From assembly GCA_002352205.1 (NCBI GenBank), contig DEHZ01000005.1, positions 248,001 through 312,000 of the forward strand: 64,000 nucleotides of DNA. Reading direction: 5' to 3'. Positions 1 to 7,424 of the stretch are shown piece after piece; the first letter of the stretch is position 1; the number at the start of each line of letters is the position of its first letter. The position numbers were made by a program, and so were the translations under genes. The DNA comes from Flavobacterium sp. UBA2787. GTDB taxonomy: Bacteria > Bacteroidota > Bacteroidia > Flavobacteriales > Flavobacteriaceae. The notes below the pieces were generated by a model. That model did not search any database. It was not told the DNA's origin and worked only from the letters and a program-made list of their open reading frames with translations.

Positions 1-101
1 CCATTTTTTTAATGTGTCAATTTGTTAATTAGTCGATGTGTCAATGTGGGAAGATGTGTGAGAAATTAATTGACTCATTGCCACATTTTCTTATTGCCAC
101 A
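1..101. repeat. intergenic degenerate word array with inverted symmetry
   Basis: No gene is visible. The stretch holds short direct words: ATGTGTCAAT occurs twice in the left half and ATTGCCACATT twice in the right half. The right-hand words are close to the reverse complement of the left-hand ones, so the block could fold as an imperfect hairpin. It lies just downstream of the CoA-transferase gene, where scoB would be expected further left, outside the window. Function unknown; it resembles the arrays at 30182-30232 and 39329-39422 in style but not in sequence. Confidence 0.45.
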
Positions 102-800
102 TTATCTCTGTCTAACTGTTCTTTGTTCGATTCTTTTTTCAAACTTTTCGCCTTGAAAAATTCGGTTCACCATAATTCCGGGAATGTGAATTTGATTTGG
201 GTCTAATGTTCCGGCGGGAACCAATTCTTCCACTTCTGCAATGGTAATTTTAGCCGCACCAGCCATACAAGAATTGAAATTCCTAGCGGTTCCTTTAAAA
301 ATTAAGTTTCCGGCTTCGTCTCCTTTCCATGCTTTTACGATGGCGAAATCGGCTTTATAGGCTTCTTCCATCACATACATTTTTCCGTCAAATTTTCGTA
401 TTTCTTTATTGATGGCAACTTCAGTTCCAAATCCGGCAGGTGTAAAAAAGGCTGGAATTCCGTGTTGAGCGGCTCTACATTTTTCGGCTAATGTGCCTTG
501 AGGTGTGAGTTCAACATCTAATTCTCCTGAAAGCATTTGACGTTCAAATTCGGCATTTTCACCAACATAAGACGAAATCATTTTCTTAATTTGTTTCTTT
601 TGAAGCAATAATCCTAATCCAAAATCATCCACACCGGCATTATTGGAAATGCAAGTAAGATTAGAAACGCCCATTTTTACTAATTCAGCGATGCTGTTTT
701 CAGGAATGCCGCAAAGGCCAAAACCCCCGAGCATAATGGTCATATTATCGGTAATTCCAACAAGAGCTTCTTGAACAGAATTTACTTTTCGTGTAATCAT
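102..800 (-). CDS. scoA: succinyl-CoA:3-ketoacid CoA-transferase subunit A
   Basis: This is the alpha subunit of a class I CoA-transferase, which moves CoA between succinyl-CoA and acetoacetate in ketone-body/acetoacetate use in the cytoplasm. About 232 residues, the usual subunit length. The N-terminal region carries the family signature [10 protein letters not shown], followed by [14 protein letters not shown] and a late [12 protein letters not shown] segment. I start at the ATG at 800 (MITRKV), because the 18 residues encoded further upstream do not belong to the family. The catalytic glutamate is on subunit B, which is not in the window and should lie beyond the left edge, past the repeat at 1-101. 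Family assignment is firm; the exact acyl substrate is inferred. Confidence 0.9.
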   Translation of the reverse strand: MITRKVNSVQEALVGITDNMTIMLGGFGLCGIPENSIAELVKMGVSNLTCISNNAGVDDFGLGLLLQKKQIKKMISSYVGENAEFERQMLSGELDVELTPQGTLAEKCRAAQHGIPAFFTPAGFGTEVAINKEIRKFDGKMYVMEEAYKADFAIVKAWKGDEAGNLIFKGTARNFNSCMAGAAKITIAEVEELVPAGTLDPNQIHIPGIMVNRIFQGEKFEKRIEQRTVRQR

Positions 801-890
801 ATCGTTTGTTTGTTTTTCGAATTTTAAAGGTATAAAAAAATGGGCTTTTTGCAAAGTCCATTCTTTTATTATTGTTTTTATGTGAATTTT

Positions 891-3170
891 CTAAAAATTG
901 AATTCATCTAAATCCTGATCAAAGTCTAATGTGTCTTTTACGGTTTTCCAACAATCAACTTTCACGGTGATGTTTTCCGGTCTTTCAAATGGGTCTTTGG
1001 AAACATTAAGTTTTTTGTCTTTATAACATTTATCCATATAAATTCCCCAAATTGGCAAAGCCATTGTGGCTCCTTGACCCATGGCAGTTGTGTTGAATCG
1101 GGCGGATCTGTCTTCACATCCTACCCAAACACCGGTGCATAAATTGGGTACAAACCCCATAAACCAACCATCAGAGTTATTTTGAGTGGTTCCGGTTTTT
1201 CCTGCAATTGGGTTGTCTAATTTATAGTCGTAACTTCTAAAACCTGCTCTACCAGCACGTAATCGAGTTCCTGTTCCGTCTTCAGTCACGCCTTCCATTA
1301 ATTTCACAACCGCATATGCAATGTCTTGACTGAGTACATCGTGACTTTCCGGAATGTTTTCATAAATGATGTTTCCATTTTTATCTTCGATACGGGTAAT
1401 TAATTGCGGTTTTATATAAATTCCTTTGTTTGCAAATGTACTGAAAGCGGCAACCATGTCTTGAACGGTAATTTCTACCGCTCCTAAACAAATTGAAACT
1501 TGTTCCGGAATATCAGCAGAAACACCTAATTTATGTGTTAAATCAATAACAGCTTTTGGTCCCGTTCTGTCGATTAATTTTGCAGAAATGGTATTGATAG
1601 AATTAGCCAGTGCTTTCTTTAAATTAATCATTCCACGGTATTTTCCGTCTGAATTTCTTGGTGTCCAATTAGCACTAACATTGTGTCTTCCTCTTGGAAT
1701 TGTAAATGGAGAATCAATAATTGAGTCACATGGCGACATATTCAATTGTTCGATGGCTGTGGCGTAAACAAAAGGTTTAAAAGTAGATCCAACTTGTCTT
1801 GCACCTTGTCCGGCATGGTCGTACTGAAAATGTTTGTAGTTGATTCCGCCTACCCAAGCTTTCACATGACCTGTTTGTGGTTCCATTGAAATCATTCCGC
1901 TTCTTAGGAAATGTTTATAATAACGGATGGAATCCATTGGAGTCATAATTGTGTCGCGTTCACCTTTCCAAGTGAAAACTCTCATTTCTGTTTTTATGTC
2001 AAACGATTTGATGATGTCTGCTTCACTTTTATCTTGAGCTTTCATCAATCGCCAACGTTCAGAATTTTTCATTGCTCTTTTTAGCAAATTCTCCGTTTCA
2101 TCGTCAGTGATTCTGTAAAATGGAGCATTTTTATTTCTTTTCTGACTTTTAAAAAATTCTACTTGAAGGTTTTTTAAATGTTCGTGCACTGCTTCTTCGG
2201 CATGTTTTTGCATACGCGAATCAATGGTGGTGTAGATTTTTAAACCATCATTATAAATATTGTATTCTGAACCGTCCGGTTTTTTGTTTTCTTTGACCCA
2301 TTTTTTCATGTAATCGCGAAGATATTCTCTGAAATAAGTAGCGATTCCTTCTAAATGACTTTCGGGGTTAAAATCTAAAACGATTGGTTTTTTTTCTAAT
2401 TGTGCTTTTGCTTCCGGTTCTAAAAAGTTGTTTCTAACCATTTGATTTAGCACAGTATTTCTTCTGTTTAAAACCAATTCTTTTCTTTTTTCTCTGGTAG
2501 GATTATAAAGCGATGGATTTTTTAACATTCCAACCAACAAAGCACTTTCTTCAATAGATAAATCACGTGGTTCTTTTCCAAAATAAACTTTAGCGGCAGA
2601 TTTTATTCCCACAGCCGTATTAACGAAATCTGCTCTATTTAGATAGAGTGCAATAATTTCATTTTTAGTATATTGACGTTCTAGTTTGGTAGCAATAATC
2701 CACTCTTTAACCTTTTGAACTAATCTAAAAAGAATAAATTTAGAACCTTCTCCATGAAATAGAAGTTTCGCTAATTGTTGTGAAATAGTACTTGCTCCAC
2801 CGTCTGATCCAAGTCTTAAAGCCGCTCCAAAAGTTCTTCTGGCATCAATTCCTGAGTGTTCGTAGAAACGTTCATCTTCTGTAGCAACCAATGCATCAAC
2901 AAGGTGTTTTGGCAATTCATCAAATGTTACAGGTGAACGGTTTTCACGGTAAAATTTACCTAAAACCACACCATCTGAAGAAATGATTTCAGTAGCTAAA
3001 TTTGAATCCGGATTTTCCAATTCATCAAAACTTGGCATGGATCCAAACAGTCCGAAGCTGGCAAAAACAAAAAATAAGATTACACCAGTTAATCCGATGA
3101 AAAATACTTTCCAGAATTTTTTTTGATAGTAACTTATGTCTTTAACGGTAGAATTATTTTTCTTAGCCAT
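891..3170 (-). CDS. class A penicillin-binding protein (PBP1A type)
   Basis: Bifunctional peptidoglycan synthase of 759 aa that polymerises lipid II and cross-links peptides on the periplasmic side. A single membrane anchor lies at about residues 20-42. The GT51 glycosyltransferase domain follows, with ATEDERFYEHSGID at 96-109 carrying the catalytic Glu and GGASTISQQLAK just after. The transpeptidase domain has the three expected motifs: STFK (Ser462 to Lys465), SIN at 524-526 and KTGT at 658-661. It ends 1 bp before gldH and probably belongs to the ricT-gldH transcription unit. All catalytic motifs are intact, so both activities are expected. The mrcA/ponA-type name is not assigned because several paralogues are usual in these bacteria. 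Confidence 0.93.
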   Translation of the reverse strand: MAKKNNSTVKDISYYQKKFWKVFFIGLTGVILFFVFASFGLFGSMPSFDELENPDSNLATEIISSDGVVLGKFYRENRSPVTFDELPKHLVDALVATEDERFYEHSGIDARRTFGAALRLGSDGGASTISQQLAKLLFHGEGSKFILFRLVQKVKEWIIATKLERQYTKNEIIALYLNRADFVNTAVGIKSAAKVYFGKEPRDLSIEESALLVGMLKNPSLYNPTREKRKELVLNRRNTVLNQMVRNNFLEPEAKAQLEKKPIVLDFNPESHLEGIATYFREYLRDYMKKWVKENKKPDGSEYNIYNDGLKIYTTIDSRMQKHAEEAVHEHLKNLQVEFFKSQKRNKNAPFYRITDDETENLLKRAMKNSERWRLMKAQDKSEADIIKSFDIKTEMRVFTWKGERDTIMTPMDSIRYYKHFLRSGMISMEPQTGHVKAWVGGINYKHFQYDHAGQGARQVGSTFKPFVYATAIEQLNMSPCDSIIDSPFTIPRGRHNVSANWTPRNSDGKYRGMINLKKALANSINTISAKLIDRTGPKAVIDLTHKLGVSADIPEQVSICLGAVEITVQDMVAAFSTFANKGIYIKPQLITRIEDKNGNIIYENIPESHDVLSQDIAYAVVKLMEGVTEDGTGTRLRAGRAGFRSYDYKLDNPIAGKTGTTQNNSDGWFMGFVPNLCTGVWVGCEDRSARFNTTAMGQGATMALPIWGIYMDKCYKDKKLNVSKDPFERPENITVKVDCWKTVKDTLDFDQDLDEFNF

Positions 3171-3171
3171 A

Positions 3172-3657
3172 TTATTCTGCTTTTTCTATTCGTAATCCAA
3201 CATCGGTTACACCTTCCAGTGCTGTGATGCCTTCAATTTTTCCTGATTTTCGTAAGGCTTGTTGAATGTAAATTTGATATTTACCTGATTTTGGGAACAC
3301 AAAATTTTCTTTGTAATATAATTTATTCTCTTTCGTATCGGTTAAACCTTCGCCCATTAAAGTTCCGTCGGGTTCGGCCATTTGATATTCCAACGTGTCA
3401 ACAATTGTTTTTTTGTTGGGTTGTTCCATTTCAACAATTAGAAACAAATTATTGAATTCATAATTTTTGTTGTTTCGTATGTTGATGTAAAGATTATGTT
3501 TGGCAACTGTATCTTTTTGTTCCACAGAAAAAGTTACAATACTGTCTTTGTGCCACACTTTTCCAACTTTTTTATATTCGTCAAAAAGTCTTTTTTTGTC
3601 ACAAGATGTCACAAAAATCAATAAAAAAACTAAAAACAGACTATTTTTTAGGGTCAT
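3172..3657 (-). CDS. gldH: gliding motility lipoprotein GldH
   Basis: Lipoprotein of 161 aa. A signal peptide ends in the lipobox VTSC, with Cys19 as the lipidated residue, followed by a beta-rich domain typical of GldH. GldH is one of the lipoproteins required for gliding and type IX secretion in Flavobacterium; its biochemical role is not defined. The start is the ATG at 3657 (MTLKNSL), which gives a proper signal peptide; it overlaps the end of the ricT-like gene by 17 bp, implying translational coupling. The open frame extends further upstream to 3729, but that part would sit in front of the signal peptide. The neighbourhood ricT-gldH-PBP fits what I recall of other Flavobacteriaceae. Confidence 0.88.
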   Translation of the reverse strand: MTLKNSLFLVFLLIFVTSCDKKRLFDEYKKVGKVWHKDSIVTFSVEQKDTVAKHNLYINIRNNKNYEFNNLFLIVEMEQPNKKTIVDTLEYQMAEPDGTLMGEGLTDTKENKLYYKENFVFPKSGKYQIYIQQALRKSGKIEGITALEGVTDVGLRIEKAE

Positions 3658-4816
3658 TTTTAACAATTTTATTTGGTCTTCTTTTTTTGTTATTATTGTT
3701 GTTGTTTTTCTTTCTTTTTGGTTGATCAAAACGGGTTAAACTCTCTTGGCCCATTGCGTTGTTGAAATCTTGTTTCGGTTCTGCCACAATTTCTAACGCA
3801 AAATCTTCCAAGGAAGAAATTCTTTTTCGCTGTTTATTTTCGGCTACAATTTCTTTTACTTGATCAATGTGAATTACGTGCCAATTCGCAATATTATCTG
3901 CATAAGCAAACCACATTAAACCTTTAAAAATATCTTGTTTTTGACAATAAGCAACGCCTCTTTCGGTTTCGATTTTAGTATCAAAATCAGGAAAATCTTT
4001 TAACGCATCCATGTAAGTATCCAACTCGTAGTTTAAACAACATTTGAGTTTACCACATTGTCCGGCTAATTTTTGAGGATTTAAAGAAAGTTGTTGATAA
4101 CGTGCAGCAGAAGTATTCACACTTCTAAAATCGGTGAGCCATGTTGAGCAACATAATTCTCTTCCGCAAGAACCAATTCCACCTAAGCGAGCTGCTTCTT
4201 GACGAAACCCAACTTGTTTCATTTCTATTCTGGTTTTAAAAGCCTGAGCATATTCTTTGATTAATTGACGAAAATCAACTCGGTCTTCGGCAGTGTAATA
4301 AAAGGTAGCTTTGGAACCATCACCTTGAAATTCGATGTCTGAAATTTTCATTTGTAATTGAAGCTGAATAGCAATTTCACGGGCTCTCACTTTCATGGGC
4401 TCTTCTTTTTTCTGCACATCGGCCCAAATATCAATGTCTTTTTGAGAAGCTTTTCGATACACTTTTGCAACATCTGGACTTGTATGATTCACTCCTTTTT
4501 TCTTCATTTGAACTTTTACTAATTCACCAACAAGGGTTACAATTCCTACATCGTGACCAGGAGAAGCTTCTGTGGCAACAATGTCGCCTATAATTAAAGA
4601 AAGTTTTTCGGTGTTGCGGTAAAATTCTTTACGTCCGTTTTTAAAACGCACTTCCACACAATCAAATTGTTCTTGACCACTTGGCAAACTCATGTTTGCT
4701 AACCAGTCAAAAACCGTTAATTTGTTGCAGCTATCGGTGCCGCAAGTCCCTTTATTTTGACATCCTTGAGGGGCACCACCGGTTTTGCTCCCCGTAGAAC
4801 AGTTTGTACAAGCCAT
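3641..4816 (-). CDS. ricT: PSP1/RicT-like iron-sulfur regulatory protein
   Basis: 391-aa cytoplasmic protein with a central PSP1 domain. In Bacillus the homologue RicT (YaaT) forms an Fe-S complex with RicA and RicF that affects RNA processing and development. The signature cysteines are visible: SCGRELCCSTW near residue 215 and CGKLKCCLNYE near 255. An additional N-terminal Cys-rich segment holds Cys3, 6, 19, 25 and 30. The last about 25 residues are a low-complexity Lys/Asn tail that looks nucleic-acid binding. It overlaps gldH by 17 bp. The family call is secure; the function in Bacteroidetes is inferred. Confidence 0.85.
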   Translation of the reverse strand: MACTNCSTGSKTGGAPQGCQNKGTCGTDSCNKLTVFDWLANMSLPSGQEQFDCVEVRFKNGRKEFYRNTEKLSLIIGDIVATEASPGHDVGIVTLVGELVKVQMKKKGVNHTSPDVAKVYRKASQKDIDIWADVQKKEEPMKVRAREIAIQLQLQMKISDIEFQGDGSKATFYYTAEDRVDFRQLIKEYAQAFKTRIEMKQVGFRQEAARLGGIGSCGRELCCSTWLTDFRSVNTSAARYQQLSLNPQKLAGQCGKLKCCLNYELDTYMDALKDFPDFDTKIETERGVAYCQKQDIFKGLMWFAYADNIANWHVIHIDQVKEIVAENKQRKRISSLEDFALEIVAEPKQDFNNAMGQESLTRFDQPKRKKNNNNNNKKRRPNKIVKNDPKK

Positions 4817-4936
4817 AATTTATATATATTGGTCACCCCTTTTTATCAGGACTACTGACATTAAACGTTAAGTTTGTAAAGATAGTATTTTTTTGATAGA
4901 AGTTGCAGTGGTAAGATTTTACAAATTTTTTACTTT

Positions 4937-5172
4937 TCCACGGTTTCAATTTTTTCTTCATTCTTCCCACGGTTGAAACCGTGGGTTAAGTTGTTTTGCG
5001 TTAACCTTGTTTGCGTAAAGATTCGTCATCTACTTCAAACTTCGCCCACAGTTTCAATTTTTTCTTCATGCTTACCACGGTTAAAACCTTGGGTTAAGTT
5101 GTTTTGCGTTAACCTTGTTTGTTTAAACATCCGCCATCTATTTCAAACTTCGCCCACGGTTTCAACCGTGGG
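4937..5172. repeat. REP-type palindromes in a 108-bp tandem duplication
   Basis: Two tandem units (4937-5044 and 5045-5152, both 108 bp) with strong identity. Each contains a REP palindrome: a perfect CCCACGGTTGAAACCGTGGG at 4966-4985 and a decayed copy at 5074-5093. A third, perfect copy with TC in the loop (CCCACGGTTTCAACCGTGGG) is at 5153-5172, directly beside the RAYT gene. Half palindromes (CCACGGTTTC, CCCACAGTTTC) mark the beginning of each unit. This fills most of the gap 4817-5191, which has no other gene. The association of such palindromes with an adjacent Y1 transposase is characteristic of REP/RAYT systems. Confidence 0.8.
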
Positions 5173-5191
5173 AAGTTAAAATGAATCTAAC

Positions 5192-5623
5192 TTACTCCTT
5201 AATGTCATGCAACTTCAAAAGCACTTTTTGCTCTTCATCAAAGTTCATCTTTGAGTGATGATTTTTTTGATTTTTAATATAATCATGCACTTTTTGTAAT
5301 TGTGATTCACTAACAGAGAATGCGGCATAACCAGTTTGCCATGCAAATTTTCCAGGCAATAAATCACTACCGTTTAAAGCATGTGAAACACTTCCTTTGA
5401 CTTGTTTTAAAACATCAGCTAAAGATTTTTGAGAATTTAATAAAAACAAAGTATGAACATGATCTGGCATTCCATTGATAATTCTAGTGGGGCAATTGAG
5501 TTCCTTTAATTCATCATAAATTAAATTATAAACTTTCTTTTCGATAGAATAATCAATTAGTTCAATTCTGCTTTTTGTTGTCCAGATGGCGTGTATCCAA
5601 ATTTTCGTGAATGAGTGTGGCAT
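5192..5623 (-). CDS. REP-associated tyrosine transposase (Y1, IS200-like), locus 1
   Basis: 143-aa single-domain HUH/Y1 transposase (Transposase_17). The metal-binding HUH motif is His55-Val-His57 in GMPDHVHTLF. The probable nucleophile is Tyr115 in the helix KVHDYIKNQK. It is flanked on its 3' side by the palindromes at 4937-5172, so it probably acts on, or is domesticated with, those REP sequences. RAYTs are typically single-copy and do not move with classic terminal inverted repeats. No accessory tnpB is present. The frame is intact and both catalytic motifs are kept, so it may be active. An ordinary short IS200 transposase is the alternative. Confidence 0.85.
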   Translation of the reverse strand: MPHSFTKIWIHAIWTTKSRIELIDYSIEKKVYNLIYDELKELNCPTRIINGMPDHVHTLFLLNSQKSLADVLKQVKGSVSHALNGSDLLPGKFAWQTGYAAFSVSESQLQKVHDYIKNQKNHHSKMNFDEEQKVLLKLHDIKE

Positions 5624-5640
5624 ATATTTTTTACTGGTTT

Positions 5641-6999
5641 TTAAGTCATAATCTTGAACAATTTATCCGACAATCGAATTCTAAACGGAACTGCAAAAGT
5701 CAATTTATCTCCTACATTTGCTACAGAATTTTCTTTGCCATTGACAAAGATTTTCTCTAAAACCAATTCCTGATTTCCTGTGGTTGGACCTGATATTAAG
5801 ATTTTGTCTCCTGATTTTATTTCTTGGTTTTCAATTAAAAATAAGCCAATTTGTGCTTTGGTGTAATAATGTTCTGCTTTGCCAACCAATATTTTTTTCT
5901 GTTTGATGCGTTCGCGAATGGGTTTTGGTTTTTCGGCTGTAGCTAATGATTTATCGCTCAATTCACCGGAATGCTTGAATTTAAGTGCGTCGGATTTTCC
6001 TTTTTTGAAAATCATATTTCCTTTTTGAATTCCACGACGTAATTTCACTTGTTCTGCTAATGGTAAATGAGTGATTTCCTGACATTCAGATGAACAGCAA
6101 TTTTCCATTTTTTCTTTACATTCCTCACATTGAATGAACAATAAATGGCAACCATCGTTTACACAATTAGTATGATTATCACACGGTTTTCCACATTGAT
6201 GACATTGCGAAACAATATCGTTTGTGATTCTTTCGCCTAAGCGATGATCAAAAACAAAATTTTTACCAATGAATTTACTTTGTAAACCTTCTTGCTCAAT
6301 TTGACGAGCATATTCAATAATTCCACCTTCTAATTGATATACGTTTTTAAAACCTTTGTGTTTAAAAAACGCACTGGCTTTTTCGCATCGAATTCCGCCC
6401 GTGCAATACATCAAGAGATTTTTATCTTCTTTAAAATTTTTCAATTGCTCTTCAATAATAGGTAGCGATTCTCTAAACGTATCCACATCCGGAGTGATTG
6501 CTCCTTTAAAATGACCAATTTCACTTTCGTAATGATTTCTAAAATCGACTACAATTGTATTTGGATCTTCTAAAAGTTGATTAAATTCTTTCGCTTTTAA
6601 ATGAATTCCTTTGTTGGTTACGTCAAAAGTGGAATCATCAAGCCCATCAGCTACAATTTTATGTCTCACTTTGATGGTTAACTTCAAAAAGGAATAATCA
6701 TCGTGTTCACGAGCGACATTGAGGCGAATTCCTTTCATAAAATCATACGCTTCAATAGTGTCTTTAAACGAATAAAAATTGTCTGCCGGCAACGAAATTT
6801 GGGCGTTAATTCCTTCGTGAGCCACATAAATTCTTCCCAAGACATCCAACGGATTCCAGGCTAAGAATAAATCATCTCTAAATTTTTTAGGGTCTTCAAT
6901 TTTGGCGTAGGCATAAAAAGACAACGTAAGTCGTTGTTTGCCGGCTTGATCAATAAGCTCGGCTCTTTCTTCTGCCCTCATCGTGTTATACAGTTGCAT
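5641..6999 (-). CDS. trhO: oxygen-dependent tRNA uridine(34) hydroxylase
   Basis: 452-aa rhodanese-family enzyme (YceA/TrhO) that hydroxylates wobble uridine 34 in certain tRNAs, the first step towards 5-(carboxy)methoxyuridine. An N-terminal acylphosphatase-like domain (about 25-120) precedes a rhodanese domain with the active-site loop CTGGIRCEKA, catalytic Cys199. Residues 265-310 form the Cys-rich zinc-like segment (CHQCGKPC, CEECKEK, CC..C) usual for the family. A basic C-terminal extension of about 140 residues, usual in Bacteroidetes, follows. The start at 6999 (MQLYNTMRAEE) is used; a downstream Met at residue 7 is possible. The RAYT gene lies only 17 bp downstream. Confidence 0.9.
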   Translation of the reverse strand: MQLYNTMRAEERAELIDQAGKQRLTLSFYAYAKIEDPKKFRDDLFLAWNPLDVLGRIYVAHEGINAQISLPADNFYSFKDTIEAYDFMKGIRLNVAREHDDYSFLKLTIKVRHKIVADGLDDSTFDVTNKGIHLKAKEFNQLLEDPNTIVVDFRNHYESEIGHFKGAITPDVDTFRESLPIIEEQLKNFKEDKNLLMYCTGGIRCEKASAFFKHKGFKNVYQLEGGIIEYARQIEQEGLQSKFIGKNFVFDHRLGERITNDIVSQCHQCGKPCDNHTNCVNDGCHLLFIQCEECKEKMENCCSSECQEITHLPLAEQVKLRRGIQKGNMIFKKGKSDALKFKHSGELSDKSLATAEKPKPIRERIKQKKILVGKAEHYYTKAQIGLFLIENQEIKSGDKILISGPTTGNQELVLEKIFVNGKENSVANVGDKLTFAVPFRIRLSDKLFKIMT

Positions 7000-7110
7000 G
7001 CTATAAACGTTTTTGGGTTAATACAATAAGATGAATTCTAAATGGAAGAATTCGCTACAAAAATAAACATTTTAGATTAAATATAAATAGTAGGGTTTTT
7101 ATTTAATCAC

Positions 7111-7142
7111 TTGTTTTATAAAATAAAAACAATATATATTTG
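7111..7142 (+). promoter_or_regulatory. Bacteroidetes-type promoter for the YYDDG lipoprotein
   Basis: TTG at 7111-7113 and TATATTTG (TAnnTTTG) at 7135-7142, spaced by 21 bp, matching the Flavobacterium -33/-7 consensus. The ATG of the small lipoprotein lies 22 bp further on, implying a short leader. Confidence 0.55.
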
Positions 7143-7164
7143 TTTAACCTAACTAATTGATTTT

Positions 7165-7407
7165 ATGAACAGACGTAATTTTTTAAAGAATTCAGGAAAG
7201 GTGATACTAGTCAGTTCGGCTTTAGTGATCACAGGGAATTTAGTTGCCTCCTGTTCGTCAGACAGTGATGATTCTTATGATGACGGTTATTACGATGATG
7301 GATACTATGATGATGGATACTATGACGACGGTTATTACGATGATGGCTATTATGACGATGGTTATTACGACGACGGTTACTACGACGATGGCTATTATGA
7401 TGATTAA
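7165..7407 (+). CDS. small Tat-signal lipoprotein made of YYDDG pentapeptide repeats
   Basis: 80-aa exported protein. The N-terminus carries a twin-arginine motif (RRNFLK, Arg3-Arg4), a hydrophobic segment at about 12-28 and a lipobox ending in LVASC with Cys30. Everything after SSDSDDS is repeat: YDDG, seven units of YYDDG, then YYDD. At DNA level the 15-bp units differ at many synonymous positions (gat/gac, tat/tac, ggt/ggc/gga), so the repeat is held at protein level rather than being a fresh slippage product. A strong promoter lies upstream and the glycosyltransferase gene begins 17 bp downstream, suggesting one operon. The mature part is very acidic and Tyr-rich; calcium binding or serving as a modified or surface polymer are guesses. 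No homologue with known function is recognised. Confidence 0.75.
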   Translation: MNRRNFLKNSGKVILVSSALVITGNLVASCSSDSDDSYDDGYYDDGYYDDGYYDDGYYDDGYYDDGYYDDGYYDDGYYDD

Positions 7408-7424
7408 TCTCCTATAATTATTCA

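Noticed and set aside
4937..5172. Possible CRISPR array or tRNA-like repeats in the gap before trhO
   Set aside because: Only two 108-bp units, internal palindromes of REP type and an adjacent RAYT gene explain it.
4973..5179. 68-codon open frame with internal repeat (MKPWVKLFCVNLVC)
   Set aside because: It is a translation of the tandem REP units; no start context or family.
7270..7404. 15-bp tandem repeats that could be mistaken for a CRISPR or minisatellite
   Set aside because: No spacers; units are contiguous, in frame and encode YYDDG with synonymous variation, so this is protein-coding repeat.
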